From Mya arenaria (Eukaryota; Mollusca; Bivalvia; Myida; Myidae): 64,000 nt of DNA. Below, in pieces: positions 33,064 through 44,772 of this stretch; the stretch's first letter is position 1, and each line of letters opens with the position of its first letter. The stretch spans positions 15,965,205-16,029,204 of the forward strand of contig NC_069134.1 in NCBI RefSeq assembly GCF_026914265.1, written 5' to 3'. Below the pieces are notes generated by a model that did no database searches, was not told the origin of the DNA, and saw only the letters and a program-made list of their open reading frames with translations. The translations under genes were made by a program, and so were the position numbers.

Positions 33064-33886
33064 TAAACTATGTTTTTTACATGTTTGTCAAAAAGCTATG
33101 AATTATTACATAATTTTTTATAATAATTTTGATTCTACACTATTCGTTAACACTCAAATTTAGTCCTTGTATTATGCTATCAAAACGTCTAAGATTTGAT
33201 ATGACTGTGAGCATAACTGATAACAATGTAACTGGAAACAGCGGATGACCGAGGAAATGAAAACAACTTGCGGATGGTTTTGTCGTGAATTACCACGAAC
33301 TACTAAAATAGGCCTATATATATATATGTTCATGTAATTAATTTAAAACCATTACTATGTTCCAGACAGGAAACTAAGTTGATTGTCTGCCTTTTATTGT
33401 CAATGCCTTACTCTGTTATACATTGCCCCCCCCACCCCCTTGGGTAGTATGGACAAAATGCATTTCCTTGCTTTGCTACGCTATTGTACGAGTACATTTT
33501 GTACTTGGACCCTCCTTCGCTATAACTGAACTATTGTCGTTTATGGGCAACATTGTGTTAAACAAGACACACATTTTTTTGAATGGTAAGCATAATTTTT
33601 TTTAAGATAAAGTATTGTTTAATACTTTGATTTATGTCAGTGACATTTTTTTAAGAATCTATATTGAAGAGGTAATCGAAACTAGGAATGTTTTTGTATA
33701 TTTATTGTGATTATTTAAGGATGCTGAAATTTCAAAAGTATTTCAAAACTTAATATTGCAATACCGGTTCTATAATTGTGATAAATACTAAAATATATCG
33801 ATAAATAGAGTGTTATAAACCCAATATAAAAGTCACATGTGTTGAGCAGTCACTTCAAAAATGATTGACGCATGTTATAGGTGTCT
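33064..33886. other. Intergenic DNA 3' of C1q copy A, duplicated near copy C
   Basis: No gene was recognised. Much of it aligns with 43797-44598 downstream of copy C (shared words TATGTTTTTTACATGT, AGATTTGATATGACTG, ACTTGTGGATGG-like, GGTTTTGTCGTGAA, ATATCGATAAATA). A C-rich stretch lies at 33426-33440. Confidence 0.6.
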
Positions 33887-34084
33887 TGGGCCGGTTTCAG
33901 ATAAGTACTTTAGTCGTAACTTCAATGGTCTTAAAACTATAAACGCTAGAAATGACCACACGTCATGTTTATTACTGGCTAAATTTCGATTCTCTCAAAT
34001 ATATTGGAACATTATAAAACAAAGACACAAAAGTAATTTCAATACGCTTAAAATCGACTTGGATCTTGTTTGAAACGTGCCCCA
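33887..34084. mobile_element. 198-bp MITE just beyond the stop codon of C1q copy A
   Basis: The ends TGGGCCGGTTTCAGA and the reverse complement of TTTGAAACGTGCCCCA form an imperfect inverted repeat. GGTGTCT (33880-33886) and GGTGTTT (34085-34091) flank it. Copy B lacks the element and has one GGTGTCT at the same place, so the 7-bp duplication is confirmed by an empty paralogous site. Copy C carries the same insertion at 44599-44767. Confidence 0.78.
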
Positions 34085-34089
34085 GGTGT

Positions 34090-35530
34090 TTACAATTGCC
34101 ACAGAAGAATACCACTGAAAGCAGAGTAGCTATCTCCTATGTTTTCGTTGCTATTGTCGATGTTTCTGATCCAGACTTCTTTGCCAGCGTTCACTTGTAT
34201 CACGACAGTCTGGCTGAATTGCTCCCATCCGGTGTTTCCATCAAATTTTGCAATTATTTTTCCTTCATGAATAATTGCCGCGTGCATGTAAGTTGACTGT
34301 GCCGTATGAAGCAAACTTGCGGTAAATAGATAAATTCCCGACTGAGGAGCGATAAAAACTCCATGATTGGAATGAAAGCCGTTGCCTTGGTTTAGTATGA
34401 CGTTTTCAAATGTTCTGATTAATCCCCGTACCGGTTTGGGTCGCAACTTTCACTGCGGTAAAAGCGACGGCTATTTCCGGTGGCGACCGTCTTTGAAAGA
34501 TACCTGCAATAATAAGGTTGGTGAGAACTTGATGACAGTTCAATCATATTGACAGCATCATTAAGTTAAGATTATTGTGGAGCAATATATTTCACTTATG
34601 TAGTCAGTGAAATATAATCAACATAGTTGTTTATACAAGATTACATCAGTATCAATGTTACAAAAATACCAGAGTTTTTTGTTTTCAAATTCCGAGGAGC
34701 TACAGACTTCCCCGTGTCCTGCATGTTTTCGCCTAGTTCATTTTCATCCGATTTTGGTTCCCGACTTGCGCCCTCAAGCTCGTTTATTCTCAACTCCTGC
34801 ACCCTCACTGTCGTCTGTAACCCCTCAATGTGATTGTTTTGATGCACAACGGTATCTTGGAGTTCTTCAATCATCTTTCTCTGTTTTTCAACAACAACTT
34901 CAATGTCACGCAAGGCAGTTCTCTGACCTTCATTGTCCTTCTGTAGGTTCATTTCTGAAACATATTGTAAGTTACTAATATCATCATATGTAAGGTTTTG
35001 GTAAAGTTAAACGAGAGTCGATGGTGTACAATGTGTGTGTTAAGTGCGAGTGAAAGGAAGAGGAGTTATGGACACGAACAAAGTTGATGGATGTTAATAG
35101 TCTTGACAAAGTGTCTTAACGGCTCGAACATAGATGTAATGATATTAACCCCAAACATAAGACATTGTCCTAGAAGCATCGTGATAGGAAAATAATCTCA
35201 TGTTTGTCATCTCAATGCGGTTGTTATTTTAGGTATGGAAATGTCATTAGTATCTTTTCTTTGACGATACATGTGACAATTTGGCTTGACCAGGCGCTCT
35301 GCACGTCAGCTCGGTATGGTATCTTAACTTGTTCATCATGAGTAATGATTGGGTCACTTATAAGATGGCGGCTCTTTGTGAGAAAATATATATAAAAATA
35401 TGTATTCAATAACGATACCTCTCGTAAGAACTTCGTTAAGTTGTTTTTCCATCAGATCAAATCTCATCTCAATGGTCCTGGCCTGCGCCGCACCACATAT
35501 GGTGATTAACAACGATATAAACAACAACAT
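34090..35530 (-). pseudogene. C1q-domain gene copy A, frameshifted
   Basis: It has three exons, as in copy B: 35530-35419 (signal peptide MLLFISLLITICGAAQA), 34954-34670 (coiled-coil stalk, KDNEGQRTALRDIEVVVE then heptads) and 34503-34090 (C1q domain, ending SGILLWQL). Splice sites and phases are preserved. Compared with copy B, exon 3 lacks 5 nt near 34406-34411, within the FENVILNQGNGF block. The frame stops about 30 residues into that exon, before most of the C1q domain. The rest of the domain remains readable in another frame and is well conserved, so the break is recent, polymorphic, or a sequencing or assembly error. A TATATATAAT box lies at 35578-35587. If intact it would be a secreted C1q-like recognition protein. 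Confidence 0.8.
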
Positions 35531-35577
35531 TGTGTTCTTAATTGTCTTCTCATTGTGAAGCGTTCATTTGAAATTAT

Positions 35578-35587
35578 TATATATATG
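35578..35587 (-). promoter_or_regulatory. TATA box of C1q copy A
   Basis: On the minus strand TATATATAAT lies about 50 bp before the ATG at 35530. Comparable TATA words lie at the same distance before copies B and C. Confidence 0.55.
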
Positions 35588-35744
35588 GTAAAGTTAAAGG
35601 CACATACGATCCAATGGGTGTTAACTGGTAAAGTGTTTTGGAACTAAAATAACAACGCGGCAAACAGTTATGTTGTTATATGATACGCTACATTTGAAAA
35701 GATATAAAAAATTATAACGTGATTCGAGGAATAACACAACAACG

Positions 35745-35885
35745 AATATCTATGCAGCGATAATTGGACCGAAACATAAATAATAATGGAGCGATTATTG
35801 GACCGATACACAAAAATATCCATACCGATACAAACATACCCATGAAGCGATTGTTGGACCGATACGATTATTAAACCGGTACAAA
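35745..35885 (-). repeat. GGACCGATAC repeats upstream of C1q copy A
   Basis: Four to five diverged copies of TTGGACCGATAC (also ACCGAAAC and ACCGGTAC) are spaced roughly 30-40 bp apart and start about 215 bp upstream of the ATG. The same kind of cluster lies upstream of copies B and C. Confidence 0.6.
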
Positions 35886-36478
35886 CATAACAAGACAAAC
35901 TCTCAGAATAAACCCGTATAAAAGAATCATTTAATAGTAAATACTGTTGATACTTTTAACTCATCTTTCCATGGAATTCTAAGGAGTTTTTAACATAAAA
36001 TAGAAGGACTCGGACTAAATGTCATTAATTGAATACGTGAATATATGTGATGACAAGAATTATGGCGTAATCATATCATCCCTTTTAAAGTTTCATTTTG
36101 ATTAATAGACCTCGAATGTTCCATATCTTGTTTAAGTAATAGCTCAACAACTTTGTTGGTCCTTTAATAGCTTATGCAATACACAAAAAGTACAAAAGAT
36201 AAGACTTGTTCGTCTAGCGAAGTCGTAGTGGAATTAGTACAGAAATGACGATAATGAATCTTTTAGTTTATGAGTTGTTATTTAAGTGATATAACTAGTA
36301 GATGTTTGTATGAGTGCAATGATGGGTACGGTTGTTAGACGCGAACATAATCTTACTTTAATCCCATCGCTATCACCAGTGCCATAGATCGGTCACACAT
36401 CCTTTGTTTAAACTATTTAACTTGTACTAGACTTCCTGTCACTGCTTTTGGAAAACATAAAATGTCCACTTAAGATGT

Positions 36479-36563
36479 TCCACAGTACCCAAGAAAGCAT
36501 TTATTCTTAGGAAATGACTTCAGTAGTGAAGGGAAACAGTCACACAATTGTACATTATATCAG
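36479..36563 (+). pseudogene. Fragment resembling the MTR4 3' UTR
   Basis: The words CAGTACCCAAGAA, ATTCTTAGGAAATGACTTCA, TAGTGAAGGGAAACAGTCA and ACAATTGTACATTATATCA match 30966-31056 in the MTR4 3' UTR with scattered changes and the same orientation. No MTR4 coding exon accompanies it. Confidence 0.75.
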
Positions 36564-36646
36564 CCCTTCAGTGACTCGAAATATCTCAAACTAGAATGCA
36601 AGTTAGTCATGTTGTGTCGAATACTGGTCTTGATTCTGTAGTTTTT

Positions 36647-36650
<4 letters not shown>

Positions 36651-36679
<29 letters not shown>
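36651..36679 (+). repeat. (TA)n microsatellite
   Basis: About fourteen TA dinucleotides in a row lie between C1q copy A and the fourth C1q remnant. Confidence 0.9.
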
Positions 36680-36681
<2 letters not shown>

Positions 36682-37007
36682 AACTTGAAGTAAATTAAGA
36701 AGTGGGGAAAGTTATTGGGCTTATAGGTTTCTTTGATGGATATTTTCATTGCAACACATAACGATTGCGAACTGATGATAATAACAACTAGTTCATGGTC
36801 CCATGCCTTTCCTATAGTGTAATATATCAATATATAAACCCATCACACGTATCTTATAACATTCATATACTTCCAAACAAATATGGTGTACTTGCTATAA
36901 CTGCCACAGACTAATACCGTTGAATGTTAGCTATCTCCATGTACGAGTATCAGTGCATGTTCAATGTCGCGGTTACTGACCCAGACCTTTTTGCTGACAT
37001 TTACTTG

Positions 37008-38578
37008 CAGGGGCGTAGCTAGGCCTAAAATCTTGCAGGCCTGATGGTTCTACAGTCAAACCTGGTTGAACGGTCACCTGCTTTAAATGGCCACCTGCCT
37101 TATTGGGCCACTCCAAATCCCCCCGTACGTTTTTACTATATAATGTACATGCATTAAGCGGCCAACTGTCTAACGCGGCCACGGCCACTAATTTTTGTCC
37201 CCATGAAGCCATAAAATCACTAATTAGCGGCCACTAATCACCTGTCACTGACACTTCCCCTTATAAATTTTTCCAATACACAGCTTTAATTGCGTATTGA
37301 AGTTTACGAAAAATAACGACGGCCTCGGGTATCTCCGTCATCCAATGAAAATGAATATTACATCACACGATTGACATGCGTGTTTACTCATCGAGAAATC
37401 ATGTTTATCACACGTCGGCGAATGTTTTGATCAGAATTGACACAATTAATGACACAATTAATACGATAATTAAATCATTAAGAAGTTAACTATTAAATAC
37501 CGACAAAAACACCGGTTATTATAAATTCACAGTTTGCATTGTCATTCGACGGCGTGAAACAAGTTACGATTTTCTATTCACTTCAATATTATTTTTTTAA
37601 AGTGCACGGATTTATGTTTTTACGAACTGATATTTACAATGCATTGTTCTTGATATTTCTTAAGGTTGATTATGGCTGAAAAAAGAAAGACTAATCGAAA
37701 GTGTTTGACTCTAAAAGAACGGGTCGAGTGTATAAATTTATTAGAAAATGGCCGCAGTGCAAGGAGTGTTGCCAAGGAATTTAACTGTTGACGAACTCAA
37801 ATCAATTTCTTACTTAAGCGTAAGCGCAAATTGTGGAGGAATATAAAAGCAATGGAAATCCAAACGCAAAAAGACAGAGGAAAATTACAGGAACTGTGTA
37901 TGCACATGTAGTTGTGTAAATGTGTAGACTGATCTGTGGTGTGTTTTGTTTATGCTATGCATCAACATTTATTTAATGTACGGACTACTTTAAAAAGTAA
38001 ACTAAAAAAATGTGTATGTACGTGTAGTCGTGTAGATGTGTAGACTGATATGTGGTGTGTTTTGTTTATGCCTTGTATCAACATATATCTGATATATTTT
38101 AATTACAAATTTGAAATAAAGTTATTTTATATATACAAATGTATTTGTATTAAACCTTCTTCAATAATATTGATACAGATGTTATTGATTGTGGTGTGAG
38201 GTGGTGGTTAAGATACATACTCCATCTCTGAATAAAGCTAAAGTGGCGGAAATGGCAAACCTGGATTAAGTGGCCACCTGTCTTAAGCAGCCACTTTGAT
38301 CTTTTCCCAAGGGTGGCCACTTAATACAGGTTTGACTGTATATGATTTTGGGGACTTTAATATGCACATTACACACACTTAATTATATTTGCAATGGTTA
38401 CAATAAAATCAAGCAATCCACCATGCACGTAGTTAAAATAAACACTTCACTTGCTTTAGTTAAAAATAAAACCAAAGTGTTTGAGTAGCTATTTTTATTG
38501 CATTTTAGAGCCATATATGTATGTGTGTGTGTTTTTAAAAAAAAGTTGTATGCCCAGGCGTACAAGGCTACGCCACTG
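37008..38578. mobile_element. hAT-like element inserted in the decayed C1q exon
   Basis: The ends CAGGGGCGTAGCTAGG and (reversed) CAGTGGCGTAGCCTTG are flanked by ACTTG on both sides (37003-37007 and 38579-38583), a 5-bp duplication confirmed by the C1q exon continuing across it. Most of the interior is the pogo-like element 37053-38338. Confidence 0.72.
37053..38338 (+). mobile_element. Pogo/Tigger-like transposon relic
   Basis: The inverted ends CAGTCAAACCTGGTTGAACG and (reversed) CAGTCAAACCTGTATTAAGT are flanked by TA. From 37673 the frame reads MAEKRKTNRK then LTLKERVECINLLENGRSAR and SVAKEFN, the N-terminal helix-turn-helix of pogo/CENP-B-type transposases. A stop follows at once. A shifted frame then gives QIVEEYKSNGNPNAKRQRK. 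The DDE catalytic domain is missing. A duplicated segment of about 120 bp (near 37899 and 38020) fills much of the rest. It is dead and internally deleted. Confidence 0.75.
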
Positions 38579-38886
38579 ACTTGTATCACGACAGTCTGGC
38601 TAAATTAATCGAATTCATTGTTTAGAAGAAACTTAGCGACCATGTTGCCGTCGTGCATAATTGCAGCATGCATGCATATGATATGTGTCTCTTGAAGTAA
38701 CTTGAACTGGCACCGTAAACATATAAATGCCTGACTTGAGCTTGGAATGAAAGCCGTCGCCTTAGTTTAGTTTGACGTTCTCAGATATAATGATCTGGTT
38801 GACCCCTAATACAGACTGAGTAGCACTTTTTACCTCGGTAAAAAGGACGGCGACTTCTAGCGGCAACCGAGGTTTTAGGATGCCTT

Positions 38887-39920
38887 GAAATATAATATAA
38901 AATAACAGTCTTGTCCGATTGAATGATACACTCTTTGTTCAAAACATTTCTTTCCGATTTCCCTGAAAAACAGTGTTGGTAGGTCGATTTTATCTTTTAG
39001 ATAATGCTGTTAACGTTGACTAGAGCGCTCCATGAAAACAGTACTTTAATGCGTATTTCCAGTGTAATAATATACCATAAATGTATATCCTTAAAGGAGA
39101 AAATATAAACAAAATCGGATCGGATGTAAAAAAGGGTCGGTCGGAAAACCGGAAACATTTTTTTTTTTGATAATCCTTATCTTTAGTTATGTTACAATAT
39201 GTAAAATATATATAAGTCATTCTCTCCAAATATGGTACGACTTTGATTGGAATACGACTTCCTGTTATCCATTGTATAGTTATTCTCACTGTCTTCTGGT
39301 TATTCGAATTGTCCATTTGAAAACAGAATAACACTTGACCAGGAGCTAAGCGGCGTTGATAGTGTTAATTTCATACCATTATGTTCTTTATGTTTGAATA
39401 TTTCGTGCATTGGTCTGGCTTAATCTTGATGTTTCCAGACAAATTCGTTAATTAATGATATGCCAAAACGTTCACTGTATTGTAAACTTAAAGAAAACTT
39501 TTCTTTTGAAAATTATCTTGTACAAATTAAAAATCATAGATGAAGAAAATATATATGACCTGTTTAGATTACTTATGGCAAAATCAGTTTCCCTTTGAAC
39601 ATATTGACACTGACTTTTTATTTTTATGCATATATGTTGTCCACATCGACATAGTTTCATAACAAAAACGCGGTTTAAGATAAATTAAAAGTAATCAAAA
39701 CTGATAATGTGTTTGTGCATTTTCTCTGGTGATAATTAAGATATCCTGATATTTCCAGAAACAACGTATATCGCAAACATTACATAACGAGTTCTAAAAT
39801 TGTGAAATACTATACATATCAATTTAGAAACCCAATATCAATGTCAATAACAACGCCAAATTCACATGTGTATAACAGTCACTTTAAGAATGGTTTACAC
39901 ATGATGTATGTCTCTGGTGT
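38887..39920. other. Intergenic DNA 3' of C1q copy B
   Basis: No gene was recognised. Words GGGTCGGTCGG and ACCGGAAACA at about 39124-39150 recall the ends of the TTA-flanked element at 62127-63485, so a fragment of that family may lie here. From about 39690 the sequence aligns with the 3' flanks of copies A and C. Confidence 0.45.
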
Positions 39921-41400
39921 CTACAATTGCCACAGAAGAAAACCACTGAAGGCAGAGAAGCTATCCCCATGAATGTTTTCGTGCTCATAATCGATTGTGC
40001 TGACCCAGACTTCTTCGCCAGTGTTCACTTGAATCACGACAGTCTGGCTGCTTTGCGTCCAGTCATTGCTCCCATCAATCTTTGTAACTATTCTTCCTTC
40101 ATGAATAATCGCCGCGTGCATGGCAATTGACTGTGCCTGATGAAGCAAACTGGCGGTGAATAAATAAATACCTGACTGAGGTGCGATAAACACTCCATGA
40201 TTGGAATGGAAGCCGTTGCCTTGGTTTAGTATGACGTTCTCAAATAAAATGTTCTGGTTTATCCCCGTACCGGTTTGGGCTGCAACTTTCACTGCGGTAA
40301 AAGCGATGGCCATTTCTGGGGGAGACCGTCTTTGGAAGATACCTGCAAAAATAATGCTGGTGAGAACTTGATGACAGTTCAATCACATTGACAGCATTCA
40401 TTCAGTTTTGGTGATTGTGAAGCAATATATTTGACTTCTGTAGCCGGTGAAATATAATAAATAGGTGTTTAAGAAACTGTTTATGCAAGATTACAGCAGC
40501 AACGTTAGAAAAAATACCTGAGTTTTCTGTGTTCAAATTACGAGGGACTACAGACTCCCTCTTGACATGTATGTTATCGCCTAGTTCATTTTCTTCCGGA
40601 TTTGGTTCCCGACTTGCGCCCTCAAGCTCGTTTATTCTCAACTCCTGCACCCTCACTGTTGTCTGTAACCCCTCAATGTGATTGTTTTGACGCACAACGG
40701 TATATTGGAGTTCTTCAATCATCTTTCTCTGGTTTTCAACAACAACTTCAATGTCACGCAAGGCAGTTCTCTGAGCTTCATTGGCCTTTTGTAGGTTAAT
40801 TTCTGAAACATATTGCAAGTTACTAATATCATCATATCTAAGGCTTTGGTGAAGTTAAACGAAAGTTGATGGTGTACAATGTGTGTTTATGTTCGAGTGA
40901 TGGGAAGAGGAGTTATGGACACGAACAAAGTAGCTTGATGGATGAGAATAGTCTTGGCAAAGTGTCTTAACAGTTTGAACATGGATATATGAATATTAAC
41001 CTTAAACATAAGACGTTGTCCTAGAAGCATCGTGACAGGTAAATAAACACGTGTCAACGTGGTTAATATCTCATCTTTGGAAACGTCTTTATTATCTAAT
41101 CTCTGACGATAAATTTGACATTAACCGTGAAACAATTTGGCTTGACCAGGCGCTCTGCACGTCAGCTCGGTATGCTTAAGGTATCTTAACTCGTTCATCA
41201 CTAGAAGAGTAAGGATGGGGTCACTTATAAGATGGCGGCTCTTTGTGTGAAATATATACAAAAATATGTATTCAAACTATAACGATACCTCTCGTTAGAA
41301 CTTCGTTAAGTTGTTTTTCCATCAGATCTAGTCTCATCTCAATAGTCCTGGCCTGCGCCGCAACACATATGGTGATTAACAACGAAATAAACAACAACAT
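39921..41400 (-). CDS. Secreted coiled-coil C1q-domain protein, copy B (intact)
   Basis: There are three exons: 41400-41289, 40802-40518 and 40342-39921. All introns are GT-AG, phases agree, and the total is 819 nt, 272 residues plus a stop. Residues 1-17, MLLFISLLITICVAAQA, form a signal peptide. Exon 2 encodes a leucine/glutamate-rich coiled coil (about 38-110: EVVVENQRKMIEELQ, VRVQELRINELEGA) and a linker. Exon 3 holds a full C1q domain (about 138-272) with FENVILNQGNGFHSNHGVFI, APQSGIYLFTASLL and the end SAFSGFLLWQL. There is no collagen repeat, so it belongs to the non-collagen secreted C1q-domain proteins expanded in bivalves, where they act as multimeric, lectin-like immune recognition molecules. 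The specific ligand is unknown. It is the only intact member of this cluster. A TATA word lies about 50 bp upstream. Confidence 0.9.
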
Positions 41401-41446
41401 TTTGTTCTTAAATTTTCTGTGTGGCCTAAATTTGAAATCCAAGTTC

Positions 41447-41454
41447 TATATATG
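41447..41454 (-). promoter_or_regulatory. TATA box of C1q copy B
   Basis: CATATATAGA on the minus strand lies about 50 bp before the ATG at 41400, at the same relative place as in copies A and C. Confidence 0.5.
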
Positions 41455-41579
41455 ATAAAGTTAGATAAAGGCACAAGATCCTAAGCGTGTCCGTTATTAA
41501 AGTCGAGGCATTAAGGAACAATGAGAAAACGGGGGCGAAACGCCATGTTGTTATAAAATACGCAACATACTCAGTGTCC

Positions 41580-41710
41580 ATGTAGCACTTATTGGGCTGA
41601 TACAAAACTATCCATGTAGCGAGAATTGGACCGATACCATAACACCAATATTGCGAGTATTGAACCGATATAAAAATACCCATGTGTCAATTATAGGACC
41701 GATACGAAAA
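41580..41710 (-). repeat. GGACCGATAC repeats upstream of C1q copy B
   Basis: Four diverged copies (TTGGGCTGATAC, TTGGACCGATAC, TTGAACCGATAT, TAGGACCGATAC) lie about 180-310 bp upstream of the ATG, matching clusters upstream of copies A and C. Confidence 0.6.
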
Positions 41711-44598
41711 TATACATGTCGCAAACCAACGTGTGTTGCACAAACACAATAATACTCATGTAGCGAAATAAACAATTCGAAATTAAGTCACCATTAGCGT
41801 TGACGCTTATAAAATGTGTGGTCTTCAAAGACGATATTTGAGCAAATACCAACATTTTTGCTGAAGGGTTCTACCGATCGGTATCATAGTTTTGACTCTC
41901 ATAATGAGCTGCCACAGTTTATACAAAAAGTGCATTTTACACAAACTTGAGCGAGTACCTTTAATAGCTTATGAAATACAGTAAAATTTCTTTAGATAAG
42001 ACTTGTTCGTCTTCCGGTGATTTAAGTACAGAAATGACATTTCCGAATCTTTAAGTTTATGATGAGTTGTTTATTTGATGTTACTTAAGTGAATGTTTGA
42101 ATAAATGTAAGAACGGATACAGTTGTCGATTCGCAAAATGCTTTTTACTCTAAGAATCGGTTACACTTCCTTTTTAGAACACATGTCGGGAAATATCTAA
42201 AATTTTAACATGAAAAGAGTTCTCCTTTAATCACACACGCGTGCAGAAATGTACGCTCTCGCGGGCACAAACACATAGCAAGTTTGGTTTATACAATTGG
42301 CTTCAGACGTCCAAGATAAAAACCTAAAGATACTCAAGCCCAAGTTGTCAACTACCGCTCCTCTGCTACTCCTTACTATACCACAAGTTGCGTAGTAGAC
42401 CTAACATATTCAATAACTACCTAAGACGTAACTTAATTTTAAGAGTAAATTGTTTTCATTCTATTGTAAATGAATCGAATCACTAATACATGTCTAAGAA
42501 TCAGTTTGAGAACTATAATAAGTTCAGTCCAAATATTCTGGGACGTTCAATAGTTCACTGAAATATGACAGTGCTATTCACCGGTGCACGTTAAAGAACT
42601 AGAATATATCTCTAACAATGGATATATTCTGTTTCAATACCATGGACCACAACAAAACAAGACCAAAACACTCCCTGAGTCTGACGACGATGGACTAATT
42701 TCAAACATGGATAAAAGCCAAAAGACATTGAAGCCCTACATTCGCTTCTTCCCTGCTCCTTTCAATAGTTAAAGTTGTCAAGCAGACCCTACATGCCCAG
42801 TATTAACATACAGCAAGCCAATGACAAACATTTGGGTCTCTCAATTGTGTATGTTTATCACTTACATGATAGTTTGGGACAATTCGAGGTACATCAGAAC
42901 ATTAATACTTATTAAAGAATCAAATAGTACGAACCTGTGAAGGGTCTGAGGGGCAAGACGAAATGTAAAAATTACGGCTAACACATCTACAGAAGATATA
43001 ATACAACCTAAATATTCATTAAATGAAATTGCAGATAGGCAATCATTAAGTAGTGGGCTTGATAAGTAAAAAGATCAACTTTCGCAGGTGTTTAACATTT
43101 CTGTTACACTAGGGCCGCGTTTCCATGGCGTCCAAGAAAAATCTAGAACGGCGATCTGCGCGCGGTTGAATAGCAAGCATCGCCTCGGCAACGCAGTGGC
43201 ATCGCAAATGCACGCGACGAAAAACATGTAGACAGTTGCTTAGTGTCCAACACAACTAAAACTCATTTTACTATACTTTATATGAACGATTATTTAGAAA
43301 GTATTAATACATTTTTTACTCCAGTTACTCAAAATGTATAAGATTTACAATTGTGTGATAAGGAAATCCTTCTTTAAAACTAAGCAATAAGGGAAGCGTT
43401 AAAGTGGCACTCTAATTTAAAATCAATATATACATTACAAACATCAATTTTGACAGTTAAACCTTTACTTAATTATTAAATAATGCATTTGTGGAAAATT
43501 TTATTTACTGAAAACAAGATTGCAACTGTGTATCTAATAGTAGAAAGCGCCAAATTATTAAATGATTGGTGAATACTAAAAGATTAATCATTTTTAGTGG
43601 TCTACTATAGTCCCATAAGGTAGAAATACCATGTTTTATGCTCATTTATTTCAAGTCAAACTCGTTATCCTTCATAAGAACCATTGGTTTTGAAATTAAT
43701 TTATCCTTTTTGGAATATTAAAACAATATTACTAAATTTGGCAATTTTTTTTTGGGGAGTAAGAGTGCATCTTTAAGTGGACTTCCACTTTATATTGTTT
43801 GAGTTATGTTTTTTACATGTATGTGGAGAACCTATAAAACAAGGGTACTTTTTTAATTAGGCTGATTCCATCCTATTCGTAAAACACTCAAATTGAGTCC
43901 TTGTAATGCTATCCAAACGTCAAAGATTTGATATGACTGAGGGCTTAACTGATAACAATGAAAATGGAAACAGAGTATGACTGAGGAAAACAACTTGTGG
44001 ATGGTTTTGTCGTGAACTACCACGAAACACTAAAATGGGCCTATATGTATGTCTATGTAATTAATTTAAAACCATTACTTTGTTCCAGACTAGGTTGATT
44101 GTCTTCCTTTTATTCCCTATGCCTAACTCTGTTACACATAGGCTCCCTTTGGGTAGTAAGCAAAATGCATTTCCTTGCTTTGCTACGGTATTGTACTGTG
44201 ATGCTCCTTTGCTCACCCGTGAACAAATATCGTTTAAGGGGAATACAAGACACATTTCCTTGAATGGTAAGAGCGAACATTTATTAGATAAAATATTGTT
44301 AAAGGCTTTGGTTTATAACAGTGACATTTTTCATGATTCTGCACTGAAGAAATCATTCATGAATACAAGTCAAATACATCAGTGATTTTAAGTAATCGAA
44401 ACTGAGAATGTGTCTGTGAATTTTCTCTGGTGAAAATGTAAGGATCTTGGCACTTCCGTAACAAAAAAGTCACAACTAAACTTTGCATCACGGATCCCAA
44501 AATTGTGATACATACTAAATATATCGATAAATAAACGCAATGTAACAGACACACGTGTTTAGCCGTTTAAAAATGGATGACGCATGTTGTTGGTGTCT
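41711..44598. other. Intergenic DNA between C1q copies B and C
   Basis: No gene is supported; the short open frames lack codon bias or domains. 43231-43374 aligns with 31447-31580 just beyond the MTR4 poly(A) site (shared TTTAGAAAGTATT, ACTCAAAAT, TACAATTGTGTGATAAGGAA). 43797-44598 aligns with 33064-33886. A GC-richer stretch at about 43113-43230 (AGGGCCGCGTTTCCATGGCG) may be a transposon end. Confidence 0.55.
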
Positions 44599-44767
44599 TG
44601 GGGCAGGTTTTAAAAAAAGCTTTCAGTCGTTACTTCAATTGTCTTAAATCTGTATAAACGCTAGAAATGACCACACATCATGTTTATTACTGGCTAAGTT
44701 TCGATTCACTCAAATGTATAGCAAAATATATATATAGTGACTAAGATCATTATCAAAACATAAACAA
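44599..44767. mobile_element. MITE beyond the stop of C1q copy C, orthologous to 33887-34084
   Basis: It shares TGGGGCAGGTTT, ACTTCAATTGTCTTAAA, AACGCTAGAAATGACCACAC and TGTTTATTACTGGCTAA with the copy A element and sits at the same site, flanked by GGTGTCT at 44592-44598 and 44768-44774. Its right end is decayed. Confidence 0.72.
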
Positions 44768-44772
44768 GGTGT

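Larger units (their letters stand above)
36898..38886 (-). pseudogene. Decayed C1q-domain exon, split by an inserted element
   Basis: The pieces 38886-38579 and 37007-36898 align with the C1q exon of copies A-C. Recognisable landmarks include the word coding for the NQGNGFHS-like block and the TTGTATCACGACAGTCTGGC stretch, which resumes right after the insert. Many substitutions and small indels remove the frame. No coiled-coil or signal-peptide exon was found upstream. The two halves are separated by the element at 37008-38578. It is the most decayed member of the cluster. Confidence 0.75.

Noticed and set aside
39927-40130. Plus-strand frames opposite the C1q exons (also at 34066-34296, 34607-34978, 40602-40799, 44779-44982, 45320-45517)
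   Set aside because: They are shadows of the minus-strand C1q and coiled-coil exons, which explain the conservation between copies.
43113-43230. GC-richer patch with AGGGCCGCGTTTCCATGGCG considered as a transposon end or CpG island
   Set aside because: No matching second end or target duplication was found, so only a possible fragment is noted.
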